From Closterium sp. Naga37s-1 (taxonomy: Eukaryota > Streptophyta > Zygnematophyceae > Desmidiales > Closteriaceae), in contig CANJKZ010000080.1 in NCBI GenBank assembly GCA_947471745.1, positions 975,501 to 1,039,500 on the forward strand: a DNA stretch of 64,000 bases, written 5' to 3'. Both the position numbers and the translations under genes were made by a program. The notes beneath the pieces are model-generated. The model was given only the letters and a program-made list of their open reading frames with translations. It had not been told where the DNA came from and did not search any database. Position 1 is the first letter of the stretch. The number at the start of each line of letters is the position of its first letter. Shown piece after piece: positions 53,572 through 64,000 of this stretch.

Positions 53572-56500
53572 TGTCAATGGGAGTGTTGTTTGGCCCCGTC
53601 CTCGCTTGGGCGGAGCCGACCTTGTGGTCGGATGTGCGGGGGTTGCAGCCGACCTGCAGCAGTGGGCACGGGGGCCACTGCAAGGGCGCTGAGCTGGAGG
53701 GCGCCTGGCTGGAGGGCGCCGAGCAGGAGGACGCCGTCCTGGACGCCTGGTTGGCGTCCTGGACGCCTGGGCGGCGTCCTGGGAAGCTGGACGCCGGCCT
53801 GGGCGTCGGCACGACATCCCGGGCACCTGCTCGACATCGTGGGCGCCTGCACGGCGTCCTGGAAGGCCAGACGCCGACGTAGGCGTCTGCACGGCATCCT
53901 AGGAGCCCGGGACGCCGCCCTAGGCGTCTGCACAGCGTCCTGGGGGCCCGGACGCCGACCTGGGCGTCTGGTCGGCGTCCTGGGAGGCTAGGCGTCGCCC
54001 TGGATGTCTGCAAGGCGTCCTGGGCGTCTGGACGCCGACCTGGGGGTTCGGACGGTGTTCTGGGCGCATGGACGCCGGAATGGGGACGCCGGGCATGTGT
54101 GGCCGGCTACGGACTGAGCCGGTCGACTGGGCGTGGTTGCCCGGTCGACCGGGATACCCGGGCGACGTACGCGAGTGTGGCCGGGGTGGAGTCTGCGAGG
54201 CTGACCTCGGGGGTGGTATCCCGAGGCCGACGTGGCTGGTGGGCGCAGTCGCTGGCGTGGAGTCTGCAAGGCGTCTGCGCTGTGCTCGTGACAAGGTGTG
54301 GAGCGCCAACCAGCTGCACGCACCTGCGAAGCAGGTGCACCGTTGTCCTGCGGGTGCAACGCTGTGCAGCCGACTTACTGCAGCGTTGGCACACCATGGA
54401 CTTGCAACGTTGGCGCACCGCTACTCTGCAACGCTGGAGCGGTGCGAGCGCTGCTGCGCTGGAGCGCGGTCGACCATGCTGCGCTGGAGGTCGACCAGCA
54501 GCATAGCTAGCTCTGATGTAGTCTGTGTTGCTAATGTTGTTGCAACCATTGCTGTCAATCTTTGCTAGTGAAACTCTTGCCAATTTGTCTCGTGAGCTAG
54601 CATGCAGTGTGTGCACTAGGAAAACGACTAAGGACCAACGAACGCAGAGATCACACGAGCACCCGTGCCTAGCCCGCAGCCTAGCTCCCGTTGCAGCAGT
54701 AATCTCCGCATGGTGCGGTGAGCGTGGACGATACCGCGACGTAGTTCAGTCTAGCCGACTTTGCTCTTACCGATCGTGTTCATAGGCCGGCAGCCGTGCA
54801 GTCACTTGCGTTCGCGTAGGTGACGACGAGGTGATGGACACCCTGGAGGCACAGCTGGAGGATGCGAGGAGACGCCATGAGGCCCAGGAGTACGGGGCGA
54901 TACCCTGGGCAGTCGTCGAGGCAGGACTCCGCTCCGTGTGGGTGGCGGAGCACCCCCCTTCTCGGCCTGCCTATCCTTGACCGGTGAACAACGACGGCGG
55001 CGTCGACGTGGGCATCAGCGCCGGTGGAGGTCAGGTCGGCAGCAGTGTGGGAGGCACGTCGAGGCAACGAGGGCGGCTGCAGGCTCCTCGCAGGGCGACG
55101 TCGGAGGGCGTCGAAGCGGATTGTCGCCGATGTCGGCAACCCAGGTGACGGCGGGCGGGATAGCACCGAGCTACGGCTACTTCAAGTTTACGCCGGACAG
55201 GATCTTGGTCACCCCGCCGCTCGTTGGTCGACAGGACATACTCACCTGGAAGGAAGCCATCGAGCCCCAGCTGGAGATGGCCGGGCTGATCGGCTTCGCC
55301 CGAGGGACCGTGGCGACGCCAGGGGAGCACCATCTCGACTTGCGAGCGGAGTTTCGCGTCGTGCAGCTGCTGACCTTCACGGTCACTTCGCGGTGCTGCT
55401 CGCCGGGCGTGCAGATCGCTCTGAAGTGGTGCCGAGAGTACCTCGACGCTGGCCACCGGGCGTGGCACTTCATCAAGTCGACCTACCAAGTCACCGACGA
55501 CTTGTTCATCGCCCAGCTGGAGGGACAGGTGATGCACCTGCGTATGGGCGACGAGGAGACGGCGACCGACTACTGCAACCGAGCTCGGCGAATTCTCTCC
55601 ACCATCAGGATGGCCGGCGCGCAGTACTCGACGGCGTCGTACGTCACCCACGTGATGCAGTGACTCTCGAGCAGCTACAACCTCCTGAAGCGGCTGTCAA
55701 TGGCGCCGAGCACAAGGACGACGCTCAACGAGGACAACTTGACCTCGTACATCCTGCAGGACGAGGCGATGCAGGAGGCAGAGCGGTCCCAGGAGCTCTT
55801 GGCGCAGGCGAACTTCGTCGCCCCGGCGAAGCAAGGAGGCCGACCAGACCAGCGTGGGCAGTCTGGTGGCGGCAGTAGCAGTGGCTGGAAGCCGAGCAAG
55901 GACGCCAACAAGAAGAAGTCGGCCAAGGATAGCGGTCGTGGAGGAGGAGGTCGACGCCGGGAATGCTGGCTGTGCGGCGACCCCGACCACCTCTCCTTCG
56001 AGTGCCCCGACCGCAGTGACTCCGACGACGACGACGCCAAGGGAGGCCGTGGAAGGTCTGGCAGCCGTCGTCCACGTCGAGGAAACCAGCCGCGCAAGGA
56101 GAAGCAGTCGAACAAGTCGACCTCGGCGAAGGACACCGACTCCTCTGCAGGCGGCAAGGGACGAGACGACAAGGCTGCGTCGTGCTCGCTGGTCGGCGTC
56201 GTGGAGCCGACCGTCTCACTGGCGCCGGAGGCCGGTGAGGACTTCAAGGCGGTGGCGGCAGCTGTGCAGGCGAACCCGGCGGTGGTCCTGCTCGACAGCG
56301 GTTGCTCGCACCACCTGATGGGGACGAAGGAGGCTTTCGTCGACCTGCAGCCGAGCGGCGACGTGAAGCACGTGCGCGGCTTCAATGGGGCGCTGCAGGA
56401 CGTTCAGGGCCGCGGCACTGTCGCTCTGCAAGGGGAGGCCGGGAAGCAGGTGCTTATCCCCGACGTGCTCTACGTCCCGGACGTGCGAGCAAACCTGCTT

Positions 56501-59500
56501 TCGGTCGGCCAGCTGAAGGAGCACGGCGTGAAGCTGCAGGAGGACGGCGACGGGATGCTGCTCGTCTCAGCGGCGGGAGAGGTGCTCGGCCGGGCAACGT
56601 ACACCGGGCGTGTCCTCTGCACCGACCTGCGTCCCTGCTCGACCACGTCGGCGATGCCCATCACGGAGGTAGTGGCCCTGCGGGCAATCGTCTCGGCGAC
56701 GAAGGCAACGCCGGGTAGAATCCATGCGAGGCTTGCGCACCTCGTCATGGACACCATACGGAGCTCGGCGAAGCACGAGGTCACCACTGGGCTGGACCTC
56801 ACGTCGGCGTCGGGCGCCGACTCGCCGTGTGTCTCGTGCGTCGGCGGGAAGCTGACGAGACATACCTTCCCCGACCAAGGCTCCGACGCCGACGAAGTGC
56901 TGGCCGTCATGCACATCGACCTGTGCGGGCCGTTTCGTGTGGCTTCCAAGGATGGTAGCCTGTACTTCTTGCTGCTGAAGGACCGCAAGACTTGCTACGT
57001 GTGGGTGCGGGTCGCCAAGAAGTCAGATGCGATGCGGGAGTTCATGCAGTGGCTGGCGGTGGCTGAGAGGCAGACGAAGAAGTCGGTGTTGATGCTGCGC
57101 TCTGACCGGGGAGGGGAGTTCCTCGGGAAGAAGTTCACCGACTTCGTGAACGGCAAGGGGATCGTCCACGACATGACCTGCCCGTACACCCAGCAGCAGA
57201 ACGGCATGGCGGAGAGGGAGATGAGGACTGTGGTGGAGTCGGTGCGCGCGATGCTGCTGCACATGGGCGTGCAGCACCACTGGTGGCACCTAGCTCTGCG
57301 GCAGGCCGTCTGGGTCCGCAACTGCCTTGAGTGGTCGGCGCTGCCGCCGGGGACGACGCCGTACCAGCTGCTGACCAGGACGAAGCCCGACTTGTCGCTG
57401 GCATGGGTGTGGGGCTGCATGGCGCAGTTCCTTGTCCCCGAGCAGCATCGTGGTGGGAAGCTGCAGCCGAAGGCTCGGTGGGGCCTTCACCTCGGCGTGT
57501 CGGAGGAGAGCAAAGGCTGGGAGCTCCTCGACATCGCCGCCAACCGGGTGGTTACCACGTCGGACGAGGTGTTTTACGAGAGCATGTCGCTGGAAGTGTG
57601 GAAGTCGGCGAACGGGCCGGCGTCAGGACGGATGCCAGTTCCCCCGCCAACGGACGCCTCGACGGCGACACTGCCTCTGCTCGCCGAGGTCGGTGTGCCT
57701 GCTGGTGAGGACGCCGAGGATTTCCCCGCACCCTGCCCTTCACCTGCCCCTCCTCTTGTTGCCGACTTTCACGGGCTGACCCCGGCGTCGGCCTCCGGCG
57801 ATGAGGGGAGAATTGGGGCGTCACCTGTGGCGCCAGCCCCAATCATCGCCGGGGGCCGACGTGATGCTGTGCAAGTCAGTGTGGGAGCTGAGCTGACGCC
57901 GACTGGGAGGCAGCAGGTGGTGCAGCCGACTTTGGTGAAGCCGGTGAAGGAGACGCCTGCAGAACAACAGCTAACAGGGGAGCAGGCAGCAGCGACGCCG
58001 ACCAAGGAGCAGTCGGCGACCGGGCAGTCGGCAGAGGAGCCGACCGCAGGGGAGAAGTCGGCTGGGACGCCAACTGAGGTGCAGCAGGACGCCGAGGACA
58101 GCGACGACGACTACGATGAAGGGGACGCCAAGGAGGTTCAGCCGGGACCACGGCGTACAGGCCGACTTCGGAGGCCGCCTGACTTCTTCATCCCCGCTGC
58201 CTTCACCACGGTGTACGACGTGGACGGTGATGACCTGCTCTACGACGACGCCGAGGAGGATGAGGAGTTTCCGGAGCTCGACCCCGACATGCAGGCTGAC
58301 CCCGAGCACCGTTGGGACATCTCGACGATGATGGTGAAGGAGGCGTTGGCAAGCTGGAAGGGCCCGGTGGTGAAGGCCGCCATGGAAGAGGAGATCCGCA
58401 GCCTCATCATCATGGGCACGTGGGAGCTGGTCGAACGCCCGCCGGAAGTGAACATCATGTAGAGCCGGTGGGTGTTGATGACGAAGTACCACATCGACGA
58501 CACCGTCGAGCGAGAGAAGGTGAGGCTGGTCATGAAGGGCTTCACGCAGGTGTACGGCGCCGACTACGACGAGACGTTCGCGCCGGTGGGCAGCTACGTC
58601 ACGCTGAGGATCTTCCTCAGCATCGTCGTCGTCCTCAACCTCAACCTGATGCAGCTCGACATGAAGAACGCCTTCCTGCAGAGCAAGCTCGACCGGGTGC
58701 TCTACATGTCCCAGCCGGACTACTTCACCGACGGAACCGGCCGGGTGTGCAAGCTGTTGAAGAGCCTGTACGGGCTGAAGCAGTCGCCGCTGCTGTGGTA
58801 CTTGGCGCTCAACGATGTGCTGGTCGGCGCCGGGTGGAAGAAGAGCCAGGTCGACGAGGCTCTGTACTTCAAGGTCGGCGTCGACGGAGTGGCCTGCTGG
58901 GTGCTGGTCTACGTCGACGACTTGCTCGCCGCAAGCAGCAGCACCGCGATGCTGAGGGGGCTGAAGCAGCTACTGGAAGCCGCCTTCGAGCTTCGGGAGA
59001 TCTCGCCGGTGCAGAAGTACCTCGGGCTGGAGATCGTCCGCGACAGGTCGGCGGGGAAGCTTTGGCTGCACCAGCAGGGCTACGCCGACAAGGTGCATAG
59101 GCGCTTCATCGACGAGGAGCAGACCGGGCGCACCCCGAAGACGCCGGTCTCGGTCGACGCCTACGCCGAGCTCACCTTCAACGACGAGGAGGCGCAGGAA
59201 TGCCAGGAGGAGGAGTACCGGCAGAAGGTCGGCTCGCTGCAGTTCGCGGCGACGACGACGAGGCCGACATCGCCTTCGCCTGCAGCAAGCTGGGGAGCGG
59301 CCTCACGGTGAGGAGCGACCAGCACTGGCGCGAGGTCGACCGCTGCCTCGCCTACCTCGCCAACACGCGTGACACCGCCCTGGAGTTCGGCGGTGAACCT
59401 GAGTCGCTGGAGCTGGTCGGCTACGTGGACGCCGACGACGCCGGTGACAAGCAGAACAGGACGAGCACGGTTGGCTATGTGTTCGTCAACGGAGGGGCCG

Positions 59501-61178
59501 CAGTCTCCTGGTCGAGCCAGCGCATCAGGTGCGCAACGTTGTCGTCGACCTAGTCGGAGTACGTGGCGGCCACCGAAGCCGGCAAGGAGGGACGCCGACT
59601 TCGTTTCCTCCTTGCAGAGTTCCGGCAGCTGGAAGCCGACTGTTCAGCGAGTGGATAACAAGTCAGCTATCATAGTCGCCGAGGGCATGGGGTTGACAGG
59701 CAACCTCAAGCACATGGAGGGGCGACAGGCCTGGCTGCAGCACATGGTGAAGCGCGGGAAGTTCTCGCTGAGGTACATCCCGACCGCCGAGCAGCCGGCC
59801 GACTTCCTGACAAAGGCGCTGCACTATCCGGCCTTCAACCGGTGCTCTGTCGCAATCGGCCAGGTGCGCTTGGCCGACGTGGGCGACGGCGACAACGACG
59901 TGCAGCAGTAGGTGCCATGCCCTCTTGCATGGCTGGTGCGGTGATCGGCGTGCTGTGTGTTGTTTGCACGCCGCTGAGCTTTTCTCCGAGCTGTATTGCC
60001 GTGTGGGCTGGGGGCCCAAGCGTAAACGCGGCAGGGGAGTGTCAGCGGGAGTGTTGTTTGGCCCCGTCCTCGCTTGGGCGGAGCCGACCTCGTGGTCGGA
60101 TGTGGGGGGGTTGCAGCCGACCTGCAGCACTGGGCACGGGGGCCACTGCAAGGGCGCCGAGCTGGAGGGCGCTTGGCTGGAGGGCGCCGAGCAGGAGGAC
60201 GCCGTCCTGGACGCCTGGTTGGCGTCCTGGACGCCTGGACGGCGTCCTGAGAAGCTGGACGCCGGCCTGGGCGTCGGCACGACTTCCCGGGCACCTGTTC
60301 GACATCGTGGGCGCCTGCACGGCGTCCTGGAAGGCCAGACGCCGACGTAGGCGTCTGCTCGTCATCCTAGGAGCCCGGGACGCCGCCCTAGGTGTCTGCA
60401 CAGCGTCCTGGGGGCCCGGACGCCGACCTGGGCGTCTGGTCGGCGTCCTGGGAGGCTAGGCGCCGCCCTGGATGTCTGCAAGGCGTCCTGGGCGTCTGGA
60501 CGCCGACCCGGGGGTTCGGACGGTGTCCTGGGCACCTGGACGCCGGACTGGGGACGCCGGGCATGTGTGGCCGGCTACGGACTGAGCCGGTCGACTGGGC
60601 GTGGTTGCCCGGTCGACCGGGATACCCGGGCGACGTACGCGAGTGTGGCCGGGGTGGAGTCTGCGAGGCCGACCTCGGGGGTGGTATCCCGAGGCCGACG
60701 TGGCTGGTGGGCGCAGTCGCTGGCGTGGAGTCTGCAAAGCGTCTGCGCTGTGCTCGTGACAAGGTGTGGAGCGCCAACCGGCTGCAAGCACCTGCGAAGC
60801 AAGTGCACCGTTGTCCTGCGGGTGCAACGCTGTGCAGCCGACTTGCTGCAGCGTTGGCACACCATGGACTTGCAACGTTGGCGCACCGCTACTATGCAAC
60901 GCTGGAGAGGTGCGAGCGCTGCTGCGCTGGAGCGCGGTCGACCATGCTGCGCTGGAGGTCGACCAGCAGCATAGCTAGCTCTGATGTAGTCTGTGTTGCT
61001 AATGTTGTTGCAACCATTGCTGTCAATCTTTGCTAGTGAAACTCTTGCCAATGTGTCCCGTGAGCTAGCAAACAGTGTGTGCACTAGGAAAACGACTAAG
61101 GACCAACGAACGCAGAGATCACACGAGCACCCGTGCCTAGCCCGCAGCCTAGCTCCCGTTGCAGCAGTTATCTCCGCA
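53572..61178 (+). mobile_element. Ty1/copia LTR retrotransposon D, complete, inserted in the satellite
   Basis: LTRs 53572-54710 and 60040-61178, both 1139 bp, very similar, TGTC..CTCCGCA. The 5-bp target duplication GCCTG is at 53567-53571 and 61179-61183, both within satellite monomers. A possible primer-binding site starts TGGTGCGGTGAG right after the left LTR. A purine tract (GGCAGGGGAG) precedes the right LTR. The LTRs contain GCGTCCTGG/GGACGCC repeats (about 53690-54090). Confidence 0.95.
54834..59911 (+). pseudogene. Gag-Pol of copia D (in-frame stops and frameshifts)
   Basis: ATG at 54834 (MDTLEAQLEDARRRHEAQEY), frame lost by 54978. A long frame resumes with gag (YFKFTPDRILVTPPL; UBN2-like core to 55660), TGA 55661-55663, then the zinc knuckle CWLCGDPDHLSFEC (55963), protease LLDSGCSHHLMG (56287), integrase zinc region and core (HIDLCGP 56914, SDRGGE 57104, NGMAERE 57201), TAG 58460-58462, RT (KGFTQVYGADYDETFAP 58537, VYVDDLLA 58908), frameshift near 59255 and RNase H with TAG at about 59551 and a further shift near 59640, ending VQQ-stop at 59911. 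Gene order is copia. Full-length but decayed. Confidence 0.92.
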
Positions 61179-64000
61179 GCCTGTTGGTTCAATGAACCGG
61201 CTGGACCAACTGGCCAGTTGGTTTAGTAGACTGGTTGGACCTCCGGGTTGACCAATTGGCCTGTTGGTCCAATGGACCGTTTGGACCAACTAGAAAGTTG
61301 GTCCAGTGGACCGGTTTGACAAGCTGGCCAGTTGGCCCAATGGACCGGTTGGACCAACTGGGAAGCTGGTCCAGTGGACCGGTTGGACCGTCCAATGGAC
61401 TGGTTGGACCAATTGGCCTGTTGGTCGAATGGACCGGATGGACCAACTGGCTAGTTGGTCTAGTGGATCGGTTGAATCAACTGCCATGTTGGCTCAATGG
61501 ACTGGTAAGACCAACTGACCTGTTGGCCTAATGGACCGGTTGGACCAATTGGTCAGTTGGCCCAATGGACCGGTTGGACCAACTGGCCAGTTGGCCCAGT
61601 GGACCGGTTGGACCAACTGGCCTGTTTGTCCAATGGACTGGTTGGACCAACTGGCCAGTTGGCCCAGTGGACCGGTTGGACCACTAGCCTGTTGGTCCAA
61701 TGGACCGGTTGGACCAACTCGCCTGTTGGTCCAATGGACCGGTTGGACCAACTGGCCTGATGGCCCAGTGGACCGCTTGGACCAACTGGTCAGTTGGTCG
61801 AATGGACGGGTTGGACCAACTGGCCAGTTGGTCTAGTGGACCGGTTGCATAAACTGCCATGTTGGCCCAATGGACTAGTTGGACAAACAGGCCTGTTGGT
61901 CCAATGGACCGGATAGACCAACAGGCTTGCTGGTCCAATGGACTTGTTTGACCAATAGGCCTGTTGGTCCAATGGAATGCTTGGACCAACTAGCCTGTTG
62001 GTCTAATGGACCGGTTGGTCCAACTGGCTTGTTGGTCCAATGGACCGGTTGGACTACCGTCACCTAGACTATGGCGGTGTGTCAAACTATAAGCTTTATA
62101 GTTTGTATTGTTTAGTGCGAGGGTTACGTTTTTTATATCTAGTTATTCATTCTCATATCTTAAGATGTTGAACTAGTGGACCAATTGGACAAAGTGGCCT
62201 ATTGGTCCGATAGACTTGTTGGACCAGTATGCCTGTTGGACCAGTGGACTGGTTGGACCAACTGGCCTGCTGGTTAAATGGACCGATCGGACCAACTCAC
62301 TGCAGGTGCAATAGACCGATTGGACCAACTGGCTTACTAGTCCAATAGATTGGTTGAACCAACTGGCCTGCTGGTCTAGCGGACCTTTTATACCAACTGG
62401 CCTCTTGGTCCTGTGGACCGGCTGGACCAACTGGCCTGTGGGTCCAACGGACCGACTGGGCCAACTGGCTTGTTGGACCATTGGATCAGTTGGACCATCT
62501 GGCCTGTTGGTCTAATGGACCGGTCGGACCAACTGGCCTTCTAGAGCGGTGGACCGGTTGGACCAACTGGCCTATTGGTCCAAGGGACCATTGGACCAAC
62601 TGGCCTGTCGGACCAACGGACCGGTTGGACCAACTTGCCAGTTGGACCAAGGGACCGTTGGACCAACTGGCCTGTCGGACCAACGGACCTATTGGACCAA
62701 CTGTCCTGTTTGTCCAACAGGTTGACCAACGGGCCTGTTGGTCCAGTGGACCATTTCCACCAACCGGCTTGTTGGTCCAATGGACCGTTTGGACCAACTG
62801 GCCTGTTGGACCTGTGGACTATTAGGACCAACTGGCCAGATGGACTAGTGGGCCGGTCGAACCAACTGGCCTGTTGGTCCAATGGACCGGTTGGACCAAC
62901 TGACCTGCTGGACTAATAGACCGGTTGGACCAACTGGCCTATTGGTCCAATGGACCGGTTGGACCAACTGGCTTGCTGGACCAATGGACCGGTTGGACCA
63001 ATTGGCTTGTTGAACAAGTGAACCAGTTGGACCAAGTGTCCTAATGGTCGAATGGACTTGTTGGACCAACAGGCCAGTTGGACCAAGCGACCGATTGGAC
63101 CAACTGGCCTGTTAAACCAACGGACCGGTTGGACCAACTTGCCTGTTGGTCCAACGGACCTGTTGGACCATCTGGCCTGTTGGACCAAGTGGCCTGTTGG
63201 TCCAGTGGACCAATTGGACCAACTGGCTTGTTGTTCCAACAGACTGTTTGGACCAACTGGCATGTTGGACGAGTGGACCGGTTGGACCAACTGGCCTGTT
63301 GGACCTGTGGACTAGTTGGACCAACTGGCCTGTTGGACCAATGGGCCGGTCAGACCAACTGGCATGTTGGTCCAATGGACCGGTTGGACCAACTGGCCTG
63401 CTGGACCGGTGGACTAGTTGGACCAACTGGCGTGTTGGTCCAATGGACCGTCTGGACCAACTGGCCTGCTCGACCAATGGACCGGTTGGACAAACTGGCT
63501 TGTTGAACCAGTGGACCACTTGGACGAAGCGGCCTATTGGTCCAATGGACTTGTTGAACAAATAGGCCTGTTGGACCAGTGGACTGTTTGGACCAACAGG
63601 CCTGTTGGCAAAGTGGACCATTCGGACCAAAAACCCTGTTGGTCCTATGGGCCAGTTTGACCAATTGGCCTGCTGGTCTAATGTATCAGTTGGACCAACT
63701 AGCCTATTGGCCAAGTGCACCGATTGGACCAACATACATGTTGGCCCAACGGATCGGTTGGACCGACGGGCCTGTTGGCAAAGTGGACCAGTCAGACCAA
63801 CTGGCCTAATAGTCCAATGGACGGGTTGGACCAACTGGCCTCTTGGCCAAGTGGACCAGTTGCCTGTTGGCGCAATGGATCGGTTGGACGAATGGGCCTG
63901 TTGGCAAAGTGGACTAGTCAGACCAACTGGCCATTTGGTCTAGTGTACCGGTTTGACCAACTGGCCTGCTGGTCCAATGGACCGGTTGGACCAACTGGCC
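61179..64000. repeat. 34-bp satellite array, right block, with a ~118-bp non-satellite interruption
   Basis: The same satellite resumes at the copia D target site and runs off the window. 62055-62172 is unrelated AT-rich sequence with a near-palindrome AAACTATAA-GCT-TTATAGTTT (62084-62104). Beyond it, monomers often have TTGGACC in place of TTGGTCC in the second arm, which breaks the dyad. Confidence 0.93.

Noticed and set aside
54834-59911. Alternative genetic code (TAG read as Gln), suggested by in-frame TAGs in copia and MET1 exon 1
   Set aside because: The TAGs replace Lys, Glu and Gln codons of homologous copies, and TGA and frameshifts also occur. TAG also terminates the last GCP exon. 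Ordinary decay explains it.
1-64000. tRNA or rRNA genes
   Set aside because: No cloverleaf-compatible A/B box pairs or rRNA-like stretches were recognised by eye. A covariance-model scan was not possible here.

Overview
The window is nuclear DNA from a streptophyte (land plant or charophyte-grade green alga). The evidence is a plant-type maintenance DNA methyltransferase (RFTS and two BAH domains, no CXXC finger) with many GT-AG introns, a gamma-tubulin complex component, a TBCC gene and Ty1/copia LTR retrotransposons. GC-rich codon use, dense minisatellites and the satellite would suit a zygnematophyte alga, but that placement is a weak inference.

Genic half, 1-33.3 kb. MET1/DNMT1-like gene (+, 1-12025, 5' end outside the window); TBCC (-, 12981-14201, one exon); two paralogous small secreted Cys-containing proteins (-, 15332-15764 and 18647-19025) lying in a segmental tandem duplication; a gamma-tubulin complex component of the GCP5/6 kind (-, 33271 down to 20398, about 16 exons). 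For the methyltransferase, exons from 617 onward join in phase to a stop at 12025. For the GCP, nearly all exon joins checked are in phase. The introns of both genes are filled with decayed partial copies of the neighbouring exons. Many local duplications carry a short palindrome, TTTTGAG-N4-CTCAAAA, at or near the junction between the two copies. This duplication-linked palindrome, seen at about 15 places between 3.3 and 32.3 kb and not noticed in the repeat half, is the most unusual signal here.

Repeat half, 33.7-64 kb. A complete copia element with 100-bp LTRs (33678-40782, -) is nested in the 3' LTR of a second, 5'-truncated copia (-, to about 43455). A third, deleted copia fragment (+, 43556-46013) ends in an LTR that abuts a 34-bp satellite array (46014-53571, resuming at 61179 and running off the window). 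A fourth copia (53572-61178, +, LTRs of 1139 bp) sits inside this satellite with a clean 5-bp target duplication. The satellite monomer is largely a 26-bp palindrome. All four retroelements have disrupted coding regions.

The two cytoskeletal genes both serve the tubulin pathway (dimer folding and microtubule nucleation). Nothing in the sequence shows co-regulation between them.
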